Shown: positions 57,566 to 64,000 of the stretch, piece by piece
Layout: every line of letters begins with the position of its first letter
How positions within the stretch are numbered: the first letter of the stretch is position 1
Assembly (NCBI RefSeq): GCF_013760845.1
Contig: NZ_JACDUU010000005.1
Coordinates: 62,001-126,000 of the forward strand
DNA from: [Anoxybacillus] calidus
Lineage (GTDB): Bacteria > Bacillota > Bacilli > Bacillales > Anoxybacillaceae
DNA: 64,000 nt
Direction of reading: 5' to 3'
Translations under genes and position numbers: made by a program
Notes under the pieces: model-generated
Seen by the model: only the letters and a program-made list of their open reading frames with translations
The model's database searches: none
Told to the model about the DNA's origin: nothing

Positions 57566-59071
57566 TTGCGAATTCAAATCAATGGGTTGCATCATGTGGA
57601 AAAGTTTCAGCGACCACTTGAAGTGATAACGGATTTATTTTTTGAAGAAAATGAAGTATCACTTTTATCTATAGATACTCCAGATGTAATCGTTACTTTT
57701 GAATTAAACGGTAATGATCAATTGCATGTTCGAGGAACGCTTCAAGAAGCCGCAACAGGAAAAACGTTTGAAGCGAACTATGAAAAAGATTTGCGTTTGT
57801 ACACAGAAGAAAAGGAACGTTTTAAACAAGTGAAAAATTCCGTTTCACATGTTTATTTAACCTTGCTTCAGGAATATACAGGATTGTTGCAGCATTGGGG
57901 CATTTTAACGGGAGTCCGTCCTGTGAAGCTTTTGCATCAAAAGCTACAATCCGGACTTTCTAAGGAAGAAGCGCATAAACAATTGCGAGAAGACTATTTA
58001 GTCACCGATGAAAAAATTCGTCTGATGCAGCAAATTGTTGACCGGCAACTGACGATCGTGCCTGATTTATACAATTTGTCACATGAAGTGAGTATTTATA
58101 TCGGCATTCCGTTTTGTCCGACGAAATGCGCGTATTGCACGTTCCCGGCCTATGCGATTAACGGACGGCAAGGATCTGTCGATTCGTTTTTAGGCGGGCT
58201 TCATTATGAAATGAGGGAGATCGGCCGCTTTTTAAAAGAGCGAGGCATTAATATCACAACAATTTACTATGGCGGCGGTACACCGACAAGCATTACTGCG
58301 GAAGAAATGGACATGCTTTATGAGGAGATGTACGAGTCATTTCCAAATGTAGAGCGTGTTCGCGAAATTACCGTGGAAGCCGGGCGTCCCGATACGATTA
58401 CACCGGAGAAACTGGAAGTTCTGAAAAAGTGGAACATTGACCGAATCAGTATCAATCCGCAATCATACATTCAAGAAACATTAAAAGCGATTGGCCGTCA
58501 TCATACGGTCGAAGAAACGATTGAAAAGTTTCATCTCGCGCGCAATATGGGCATGAACAATATTAACATGGATTTAATTATTGGTCTTCCAGGAGAGGGA
58601 GTAGAAGAATTTAACTACACATTAGCGGAAACAGAAAAATTAATGCCGGAATCATTGACCGTTCATACGTTGTCATTTAAGCGCGCTTCAGAAATGACGA
58701 AAAACAAAGAAAAATATAAAGTCGCTGACCGAGATGAAATCAGCATGATGATGAAAAATGCGCAAGAGTGGACGAAGCGTCACGGTTACGTTCCATATTA
58801 TTTATATCGCCAAAAAAATATTCTTGGCAATCTGGAGAATGTCGGTTACGCGCTTCCAGGGCAAGAAAGCATTTATAACATTATGATTATGGAAGAGAAA
58901 CAGTCCATCATTGGGCTTGGCTGCGGCGCATCGAGCAAGTTTGTTCACCCAGAGACGGGGAAAATCACACGCTTTGCCAATCCGAAAGAACCGAAAGCTT
59001 ACAATGATAATTATGTGTATTATACGGAAGAAAAGTTAAAGATGATGGCAGAAATTTTTGCTTGTAAATAA
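57566..59071 (+). CDS. hemZ: Radical SAM coproporphyrinogen III oxidase-like HemZ
   Basis: From the TTG at 57566 (AAAGGTGA 7 bases upstream) the protein has 501 residues, the size of B. subtilis HemZ. The radical-SAM motif is IPFCPTKCAYCTFPAYAING (CxxxCxxC). YYGGGTPTSITAEEMD, ITVEAGRPDTITPEKL and NMDLIIGLPGEG are typical of HemN-type enzymes. The long N-terminal 165 residues are specific to HemZ. It is thought to act on coproporphyrinogen without oxygen, though direct evidence is limited. It has repeat copies on both sides. Confidence 0.93.
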   Translation: MRIQINGLHHVEKFQRPLEVITDLFFEENEVSLLSIDTPDVIVTFELNGNDQLHVRGTLQEAATGKTFEANYEKDLRLYTEEKERFKQVKNSVSHVYLTLLQEYTGLLQHWGILTGVRPVKLLHQKLQSGLSKEEAHKQLREDYLVTDEKIRLMQQIVDRQLTIVPDLYNLSHEVSIYIGIPFCPTKCAYCTFPAYAINGRQGSVDSFLGGLHYEMREIGRFLKERGINITTIYYGGGTPTSITAEEMDMLYEEMYESFPNVERVREITVEAGRPDTITPEKLEVLKKWNIDRISINPQSYIQETLKAIGRHHTVEETIEKFHLARNMGMNNINMDLIIGLPGEGVEEFNYTLAETEKLMPESLTVHTLSFKRASEMTKNKEKYKVADRDEISMMMKNAQEWTKRHGYVPYYLYRQKNILGNLENVGYALPGQESIYNIMIMEEKQSIIGLGCGASSKFVHPETGKITRFANPKEPKAYNDNYVYYTEEKLKMMAEIFACK

Positions 59072-59076
59072 ATGAA

Positions 59077-59193
59077 AGAGGCTGACCGATAAGTGTCTGA
59101 ACTCGTGCAAATTTTACAATTATATAGTCTATTTCATGTTATATTGTGTTGTGGGGGCTGACACTTTGCCTTTAGGTCAGCCTCCTTTTTCTT
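59077..59193 (+). repeat. Repeat family A, full copy (A9)
   Basis: GAGGCTGACCGATAAGTGTC and TGAACTCGTG mirror GTGGGGGCTGACACTTTGCC and TAGGTCAGCCTCCTTTTT, with ACAATTATATAG and TATATTGTG-like cores. It begins 6 bp after the hemZ stop. Confidence 0.86.
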
Positions 59194-59299
59194 TATCCTG
59201 TTCTAATCGTCTGTAAGACTCTCATCTAGTCTTACGGACGATCAATTCAACGAACATCTGTATGGGATGAAGAAAATCCCACTGATGTTCGTTGAACTT
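59191..59299. repeat. Repeat family B, copy 2
   Basis: Hairpin 1 pairs ATCGTCTGTAAGACT with AGTCTTACGGACGAT. Hairpin 2 pairs CGAACATC with GATGTTCG around GGGAT / ATCCC. Sequence and layout follow copy 1 at 48812-48936. It directly abuts repeat copy A9. Confidence 0.7.
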
Positions 59300-59301
59300 T
59301 A

Positions 59302-59484
59302 TTAACGATGGAAAAGAATTAATTTGCCGTTTGAAGATGTACAGCGATGTGTTTTTTCATGATAGTTCTTTTCTCTTAGTTTCTGTTCACCGATTTTTTT
59401 TGCTTCCTCTTCGCTGGCTGCTTCGAATGTTTCATCTAACAGCTTTTCACCGTTTTTCTCAAATACCGTTAATGTATATGTGTT
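59302..59484 (-). CDS. yhzD: YhzD-like small protein
   Basis: From the ATG at 59484 (AAGGAGGGCAGCG upstream) the protein has 60 residues: MNTYTLTVFEKNGEKLLDET, then FEAASEEEAKKIGEQKLREK, then a His/Lys-rich tail ending LILFHR. The pattern of a short beta-hairpin followed by a charged helix and a hydrophobic end is that of the YhzD family, encoded near yhaR/yhaQ in Bacillus. The function is unknown. It is divergent from yhaQ. Confidence 0.8.
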   Translation of the reverse strand, partial: NTYTLTVFEKNGEKLLDETFEAASEEEAKKIGEQKLREKNYHEKTHRCTSSNGKLILFHR

Positions 59485-59650
59485 CATAGGCGCTGCCCTC
59501 CTTGATGATTGATTTTCACTGACTACTATTCTTTTATTTTTGTAATTTTCCTCCAAAAACAATGAAACTTTTTGTTAAAATAAACGTGTAATATAATGTT
59601 GGAATTTTTGGTTTTTATTAACAATTGTGTGATAGAGAGGGGTTTTATGT

Positions 59651-60550
59651 ATGGGGTTGCGATTGCAAAATGTGACAAAACGGTTTGGGGATTTTACGGC
59701 AGTCGATCATTTGACGCTAGAAATTCCTGAGCGGGAAATGTTCGGCTTTTTAGGAGCAAATGGTGCCGGCAAAACGACGACGTTTCGCATGATATTAGGA
59801 TTATTAGACCTGACAGAGGGAGAAATTACGTGGAACGATGAGACGATTAATTATGCAAGTAGCCACCTCATTGGTTATTTGCCTGAAGAACGAGGATTGT
59901 ATCCGAAATTGAAAGTAAAAGAACAACTTATATATCTAGGCCGTTTACGTGGACTTGACAAACAAACCATTATAAAAGAAATGGAGTATTGGTTGGAGCG
60001 ATTTAAAGTACCAGATTATGCGAACAAACGAGTAGAAGAACTGTCAAAAGGAAATCAGCAAAAAATTCAATTTATTGCTTCCGTCATTCATAAACCGAAG
60101 CTGCTCATCTTAGATGAACCTTTCAGCGGACTCGATCCGGTGAATGTAGAACAATTAAAGGCAGCCGTCGTTGACTTAAAAAACGCAGGAACAACAATTG
60201 TGTTTTCAAGCCACAGAATGGAGCATGTAGAAGAGCTTTGCGAGCATCTCTGTATTATGCATCGCGGCAAGCCAGTTGTACATGGGGCACTAAAAGAAAT
60301 AAAACGTTCATTCGGCAAAAAAAACGTTGTTATTCATGCGGACTTTCCGCTTGATGATTTGCATGAATTTCCTGGTGTTGTAAAAGCGAAGGCGACAGCG
60401 GAAGGGGTTCACTTGCAAATTGAAAATGAAGAAACCTCTCAGCACATTTTGTCTCATATTGCTGGAAAAGGATTTATTCGCAAATTTGCGCTTGAAGAAC
60501 CGTCTTTAAATGACATTTTTATTGAAAAAGTAGGTGCGTCATATGAATAA
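59651..60550 (+). CDS. yhaQ: ABC transporter ATPase YhaQ (NatA-like)
   Basis: The protein has 299 residues. Walker A is GANGAGKTT, Q-loop region IGYLPEERGLYPKLKV, signature ELSKGNQQKIQFIASV, Walker B LLILDEPFSGLDP, H-loop VFSSHRMEHVEEL. A C-terminal DUF4162 domain (about 215-299) is typical of Na+/drug exporters of the NatA type. It pairs with the permease yhaP, whose ATG lies 8 bp before its stop. In B. subtilis this pair is an uncharacterised exporter. Confidence 0.92.
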   Translation: MGLRLQNVTKRFGDFTAVDHLTLEIPEREMFGFLGANGAGKTTTFRMILGLLDLTEGEITWNDETINYASSHLIGYLPEERGLYPKLKVKEQLIYLGRLRGLDKQTIIKEMEYWLERFKVPDYANKRVEELSKGNQQKIQFIASVIHKPKLLILDEPFSGLDPVNVEQLKAAVVDLKNAGTTIVFSSHRMEHVEELCEHLCIMHRGKPVVHGALKEIKRSFGKKNVVIHADFPLDDLHEFPGVVKAKATAEGVHLQIENEETSQHILSHIAGKGFIRKFALEEPSLNDIFIEKVGASYE

Positions 60551-61778
60551 GTTTTGGATTGTTTTAGCGCATACATATTTTACAAAATTAAAATCAAAAT
60601 CATTTATGATTACGACGATTATTACGGCTCTGCTTGTTTTGGGATTGACAAACTTAAATCATATTATTGAACTTTTTAGTGATGAGGAAACGAAAACGGT
60701 TGCTGTTATTGATAAAACGGGCGAGCTGTATGAACCGCTAGAGGAGCAGCTGAAAACGGACGGGGAAAAAGATATAGATTTACGAATGTTTAAAGGAGCG
60801 GAAGATAAGGCAAAAGAAAAAGTGCAAAACGGAGAGTGGCAGGCGTACGTTGTTCTTGGCTATGACGATAAACAATTACCAAAGGCAGCTTATTATGCAA
60901 TGACAGTAGCGGATAGTGACACGCCTTTACAATTAGAACAGGCATTACAGCAGATCAAAACAACATTAGCGACGGCGAAAATCGGATTAAGTACTGAGCA
61001 AGTAAAGGAATTGTATGAACCTGTTGTGTTTGAAAAAGTGGCATTAGAGAAAAATGCAAAAACGGAGGAAGAATTAAATCAGGCTCGTTTACTTGTATAT
61101 ATTTTATTATTTGCGATTTATATTTTCGTTTTTATGTACGGCACCATGATTGTGATGGAAGTGGCGACGGAAAAATCGTCCCGCATCATGGAGATATTAA
61201 TTTCAAGCGCTTCGCCCGTACAACAAATGTTTGGCAAAATTTTCGGCGTCGCGTTATTGAGTTTAACGCAGTTTAGCATCCTTTTTGTGATTGGCTATAC
61301 ATCGATCAAAGAAAATGGTGAGTTGACCGCTATTTTGGGGTTTGAGCAAATTCCAGTTGCAACGATTGCTTATGCCATTGTCTTTTTCTTGCTCGGTTAT
61401 TTTTTATACGCGACTTTATTCGCTTTGCTCGGTTCACTCGTGAGCCGCATTGAAGAAGTACAGCAAATGATTACTCCTGTCAACTTATTAGTTATTGCTG
61501 CCTTTTTTATTGCGATGTTTGGCTTGAATAATCCGGAAGTTCCTTTCATCACAGTGACATCGTTTATTCCGTTTTTTGCACCAATGATTATGTTTTTGCG
61601 TGTCGGGATGTTAAATGTCCCGATGTGGGAAATCGCTTTAAGCATCGGTTTATTAGTAGCGACAATCAGTTTCTTCGCCTATTTTGGAGCAAAAGTATAT
61701 CGCGGCGGCGTGTTGATGTACGGAAAATCGACGTCGTTCAAAGACATTAAAAAAGCGCTACAACTAACGAAAAAATAA
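60543..61778 (+). CDS. yhaP: ABC exporter permease YhaP (NatB-like)
   Basis: From the ATG at 60543 (TAGGTGCGTC upstream) the protein has 411 residues. It has one N-terminal helix (about 18-38), an extracytoplasmic domain of about 150 residues (VAVIDKTGELYEPLEEQL onward), then five to six helices. The MEVATEKSSRIMEILISSASPVQQMFGKIFG block is the ABC2/NatB hallmark. With YhaQ it forms an exporter for Na+ or an unidentified molecule. A terminator follows within 50 bp. Confidence 0.9.
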   Translation: MNKFWIVLAHTYFTKLKSKSFMITTIITALLVLGLTNLNHIIELFSDEETKTVAVIDKTGELYEPLEEQLKTDGEKDIDLRMFKGAEDKAKEKVQNGEWQAYVVLGYDDKQLPKAAYYAMTVADSDTPLQLEQALQQIKTTLATAKIGLSTEQVKELYEPVVFEKVALEKNAKTEEELNQARLLVYILLFAIYIFVFMYGTMIVMEVATEKSSRIMEILISSASPVQQMFGKIFGVALLSLTQFSILFVIGYTSIKENGELTAILGFEQIPVATIAYAIVFFLLGYFLYATLFALLGSLVSRIEEVQQMITPVNLLVIAAFFIAMFGLNNPEVPFITVTSFIPFFAPMIMFLRVGMLNVPMWEIALSIGLLVATISFFAYFGAKVYRGGVLMYGKSTSFKDIKKALQLTKK

Positions 61779-61791
61779 CGGTGATTGATGA

Positions 61792-61830
61792 GGGCTGACT
61801 TTCTCAAAATTAGGAAGTCAAGCCTTTTGT
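61792..61830 (+). terminator. Terminator of yhaQP
   Basis: GGCTGACTTTCT pairs imperfectly with AGGAAGTCAAGCC, followed by TTTTGTTTTT. The arm GGGCTGACTTTC resembles the outer end of repeat family A and may be a worn miniature. Confidence 0.65.
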
Positions 61831-61910
61831 TTTTAGCGGAGTAGTGATGGGAGAAATAACCTGATGTGATATAATAAATATACGTTGAATGCGAAACGGA
61901 GGAGAATAGA

Positions 61911-62855
61911 TTGACAAAAGGAATTATTCATTATGAAGTCGGCGAGCAGGTCGATATTTATTTGCTTATCAAAACGGTGACAAAAGGTATTGCCAGCAAC
62001 GGCAAACCGTTCTTAACGCTCATTTTGCAAGATAAAACCGGAGAAATTGAAGCAAAGCTGTGGGATGCGTCTCCGGAAGATGAGGTTGTGTACGTGCCGG
62101 AAAGCATCGTCAAAGTGTTTGGTGATATTAATAATTATCGCGGCCGAACGCAGCTGAAAATCCGTAACATTCGTCCGGCAAACAGCAGCGATCCAGTGCG
62201 GATTGCCGACTTTCTTGAAGTGGCACCGATGAAGCAAGAAGATATGATAGATAAAATTACAAAATATATTTTTGAAATGAAAAACCCGAATATCCAACGA
62301 ATTACAAGACATCTATTAAAAAAATATCAAAATGAATTTCTCGAATATCCAGCGGCAACGAAAAATCATCATGAATATATTTCAGGTTTGGCCTATCATG
62401 TTGTTTCTATGCTCGACTTAGCAAAAGCGATTGCCAATCTTTATCCGTCACTAGATAGAGATTTATTATATGCCGGTGTCATTTTGCATGACCTTGGAAA
62501 AGTGATTGAGTTATCCGGGCCGATTTCGACAACGTATACAGTAGCAGGAAACTTGCTCGGACATATCTCGATTATGGTCAATGAAATTGGCAAAGCAGCA
62601 GAACATTTAGGGATTACCGGTGAAGAAGTGGTTATATTGCAGCATATGGTGCTTTCTCATCATGGTAAGGCAGAATGGGGAAGTCCGAAACCGCCGATGG
62701 TGAAGGAAGCGGAAATTCTTCACTATATCGATAACCTCGATGCGAAGATGAACATGCTGGACCGTGCACTTGAAAAAGTTAAGCCAGGCGAATTTACCGA
62801 GAAAATTTTTGCGCTTGATAACCGTTCTTTTTATAAACCGACGTTTCATCAGTGA
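61911..62855 (+). CDS. yhaM: 3'-5' exoribonuclease YhaM
   Basis: This 314-residue protein starts at TTG after GGAGGAGAA. An N-terminal OB-fold (about 1-90, [41 protein letters not shown]) binds RNA or DNA. A C-terminal HD domain (about 145-300) has [33 protein letters not shown] and [13 protein letters not shown], whose His and Asp residues bind metal. It trims RNA from the 3' end in the cytoplasm. The length matches B. subtilis YhaM (314). Start and neighbours (yhaQP before, yhaL after) agree with it, although yhaO and yhaN are missing between. Confidence 0.95.
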   Translation: MTKGIIHYEVGEQVDIYLLIKTVTKGIASNGKPFLTLILQDKTGEIEAKLWDASPEDEVVYVPESIVKVFGDINNYRGRTQLKIRNIRPANSSDPVRIADFLEVAPMKQEDMIDKITKYIFEMKNPNIQRITRHLLKKYQNEFLEYPAATKNHHEYISGLAYHVVSMLDLAKAIANLYPSLDRDLLYAGVILHDLGKVIELSGPISTTYTVAGNLLGHISIMVNEIGKAAEHLGITGEEVVILQHMVLSHHGKAEWGSPKPPMVKEAEILHYIDNLDAKMNMLDRALEKVKPGEFTEKIFALDNRSFYKPTFHQ

Positions 62856-62858
62856 AAA

Positions 62859-62909
62859 GAAGCTGTCTCAAGCAAAGGGTCTGGCCCTTATGAGACAGCT
62901 TTTTTTATG
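62859..62909 (+). repeat. Repeat family A, miniature copy (A10), acting as terminator
   Basis: AAGCTGTCTCA pairs with TGAGACAGCTT around AAGGGTCTGGCCCTTA and is followed by TTTTTT. It has lost the middle but keeps the outer ends. It directly follows yhaM. Confidence 0.72.
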
Positions 62910-62973
62910 TATACAATGAAATCGAACCGCGTATAGTTGAAGTAAGACAAGTTTACAAAAAGGGGGATTATGG

Positions 62974-63162
62974 ATGCTAAGTATGCCTTGGTGGATTTAT
63001 TTAGTCCTGATTGGAATTATTGTGAGCGCCTATATGACGGTTCGCACCGCAAAAAAAGAACGGGAAATTGATGAAGCTTTTATTGAAAAAGAAGGAGAAG
63101 TATATATGGAACGGATTAGGGAAGAGAGAGCGCGACGACAGCAAGCAAAGAGGATGACCTAA
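62974..63162 (+). CDS. yhaL: Sporulation protein YhaL
   Basis: This 62-residue protein has one N-terminal membrane helix (WWIYLVLIGIIVSAYMTV) and a long charged cytoplasmic helix (ERAREERARRQQAKR-type, here YMERIREERARRQQAKRMT). B. subtilis YhaL is a sigma-controlled sporulation protein of unknown detail. AAAAGGGGGATT lies upstream. The last four codons (AGG ATG ACC TAA) coincide with the left end of repeat copy A11, so the repeat has supplied or altered the C-terminus. Confidence 0.85.
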   Translation: MLSMPWWIYLVLIGIIVSAYMTVRTAKKEREIDEAFIEKEGEVYMERIREERARRQQAKRMT

Positions 63163-63265
63163 AATCAAAGTGTCAGACCACAAGGACATAACATTGGGGG
63201 AATGAACGATATATTGTGACATGTCCATGAGGTCAGACACTGATGGGGCATCCCTTTTATTTTTT
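63149..63265 (+). repeat. Repeat family A, full copy (A11), overlapping yhaL
   Basis: GAGGATGACCTAAAATCAAA and GTGTCAGACC at the left, GAGGTCAGACACTGATGGGG and CATCCCTTTT at the right, with GGACATAACA and ATATATTGTGAC inside. The left end lies inside the last codons of yhaL. Confidence 0.82.
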
Positions 63266-63357
63266 GTATAATTTATTGAAAATTCACTTTATTTTTTATG
63301 ATTTCATGTTAGGATAATAGTAACTGTTATTCATTAAAGAAATAAAGTGAGGGATTC

Positions 63358-64000
63358 ATGGTGAAGCGTGTCTACAATTTTAACGCGGGACCATCCGCAT
63401 TGCCGCTAGCTGTGTTAGAAAGGGCGCAAGCAGAGCTAGTTAATTTTCAAAATACTGGAATGTCAGTGATGGAACTTAGTCATCGCAGTAAAGAATATGA
63501 TGTTGTGCATACCAAGGCAAAAGAATTGTTAAGAAAACTGATGAACATTCCAGAGACGCATGACATTTTGTTTTTACAGGGTGGAGCGAGCTTGCAATTT
63601 TCGATGGTACCGATGAATTTGCTTCATGAAGGGAAAGTTGCCAACTATGTACTGACGGGAGTGTGGTCTGAAAAAGCGTTAAAAGAAGCAAAAAAATTGG
63701 GTGAGACGCATATTGCTGCATCAAGTAAAGAAGCAAACTATACGCACATTCCGGCATTGGAACAGATTCAGCTTTCTGAGCGGGCCGCTTATTTACATAT
63801 CACATCGAACAATACGATTTTTGGTACGCAATGGCATAACTTTCCTGATTTACCAGTAGATTTAGTTGCTGATATGTCGAGCGATATTTTAAGCCGAGAA
63901 ATTGACGTGAAAAAGTTTGCATTGATTTATGCGGGAGCGCAAAAAAATTTAGGACCATCCGGCGTTACCGTCGTCATTATTCGAAAAGACTTGCTAGAAA
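63358..64000 (+). CDS. serC: Phosphoserine aminotransferase, 5' part (partial)
   Basis: The ATG at 63358 follows GTGAGGG. The frame is open to the window end, 214 codons. It has [49 protein letters not shown] and [18 protein letters not shown] with the pyridoxal-phosphate lysine, all SerC hallmarks. The enzyme makes phosphoserine from phosphohydroxypyruvate in serine synthesis. About 145 residues of a normal SerC lie outside the window. Its place after yhaL and the repeat agrees with B. subtilis order. Confidence 0.95.
   Translation, partial: MVKRVYNFNAGPSALPLAVLERAQAELVNFQNTGMSVMELSHRSKEYDVVHTKAKELLRKLMNIPETHDILFLQGGASLQFSMVPMNLLHEGKVANYVLTGVWSEKALKEAKKLGETHIAASSKEANYTHIPALEQIQLSERAAYLHITSNNTIFGTQWHNFPDLPVDLVADMSSDILSREIDVKKFALIYAGAQKNLGPSGVTVVIIRKDLLE

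Overview
The window looks like chromosome from a thermophilic, endospore-forming member of the Bacillaceae (Parageobacillus, Geobacillus or Anoxybacillus group). The grounds are moderate-to-low GC, strong AGGAGG-type ribosome binding sites, frequent GTG and TTG starts, an alpha/beta-type small acid-soluble spore protein, YheC/YheD spore-associated ATP-grasp proteins, and gene order matching the Bacillus subtilis ywnAB, catDE, mdtRP, yhe and yhaX-hemZ-yhaQPML-serC neighbourhoods. The species assignment is inference.

Layout. 0-2 kb: the end of an iron-storing encapsulin (IMEF type) operon, namely the C-terminal targeting tail of the cargo, the encapsulin shell, and a [2Fe-2S] ferredoxin with its own N-terminal targeting peptide. 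An unrecognised divergent gene sits between them, and two Fur-like boxes lie in the shared intergenic region. 2-5.5 kb: glutathione peroxidase and a quinone/electrophile-stress group (Rrf2 regulator, YwnB-like, CatE, CatD) with two matched operators. 5.5-11 kb: a membrane protein, an APH-like phosphotransferase, and an ECF sigma / anti-sigma / lipoprotein / two-permease operon. 11-12.7 kb: Fur-controlled flavodoxin plus a degenerate AddB-like Fe-S protein. 13-17.6 kb: guanidine-I riboswitch and SugE/Gdx, MarR plus MFS efflux, Mn (yybP-ykoY) riboswitch with DUF1232 and TerC genes. 17.7-21.4 kb: class Ia ribonucleotide reductase under a cobalamin riboswitch and probable NrdR boxes. 22.4-31.3 kb: CstA pyruvate/peptide transporter, PanE-like reductase, alpha-glucosidase, MFS pump, YfiT-like protein and RlmI-like methyltransferase. 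31.4-39 kb: TPP riboswitch and the operon tenA-ykoEDC-tenI-thiO-thiS-thiG-thiF. 39.6-43.4 kb: CNNM/CorC protein and a TcyABC-like cystine importer. 43.4-46.1 kb: a SASP gene whose leader holds a tRNA-like structure, then a zinc-ribbon-less TnpB-related gene followed by a highly structured noncoding RNA. 46.3-55.8 kb: msmX, a PucR-type regulator, four overlapping YheC/YheD ATP-grasp genes behind a consensus sigma-K promoter, yheB and yheA. 56-64 kb: yhaX, hemZ, yhzD, yhaQP, yhaM, yhaL and the 5' part of serC.

Regulation is riboswitch-rich, with guanidine-I, Mn, cobalamin and TPP elements each ahead of the expected genes. Iron control (Fur-like boxes) appears twice, for the encapsulin ferredoxin and for flavodoxin. 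Sporulation control appears at the SASP (sigma-G-like) and yheCD (sigma-K-like) promoters.

Two dispersed repeat families are visible. Family A is a roughly 110-125 bp nested palindrome ending in a T-tract, with eleven full, half or miniature copies, almost all directly downstream of genes. Family B is a two-hairpin element with two copies. The best candidates for something undescribed are the TnpB-related gene with its 3' structured RNA, the tRNA-like element in the SASP leader, the unknown Fur-linked gene inside the encapsulin locus, the Fur-linked pseudo-nuclease Fe-S protein, and the expanded four-gene YheCD array.
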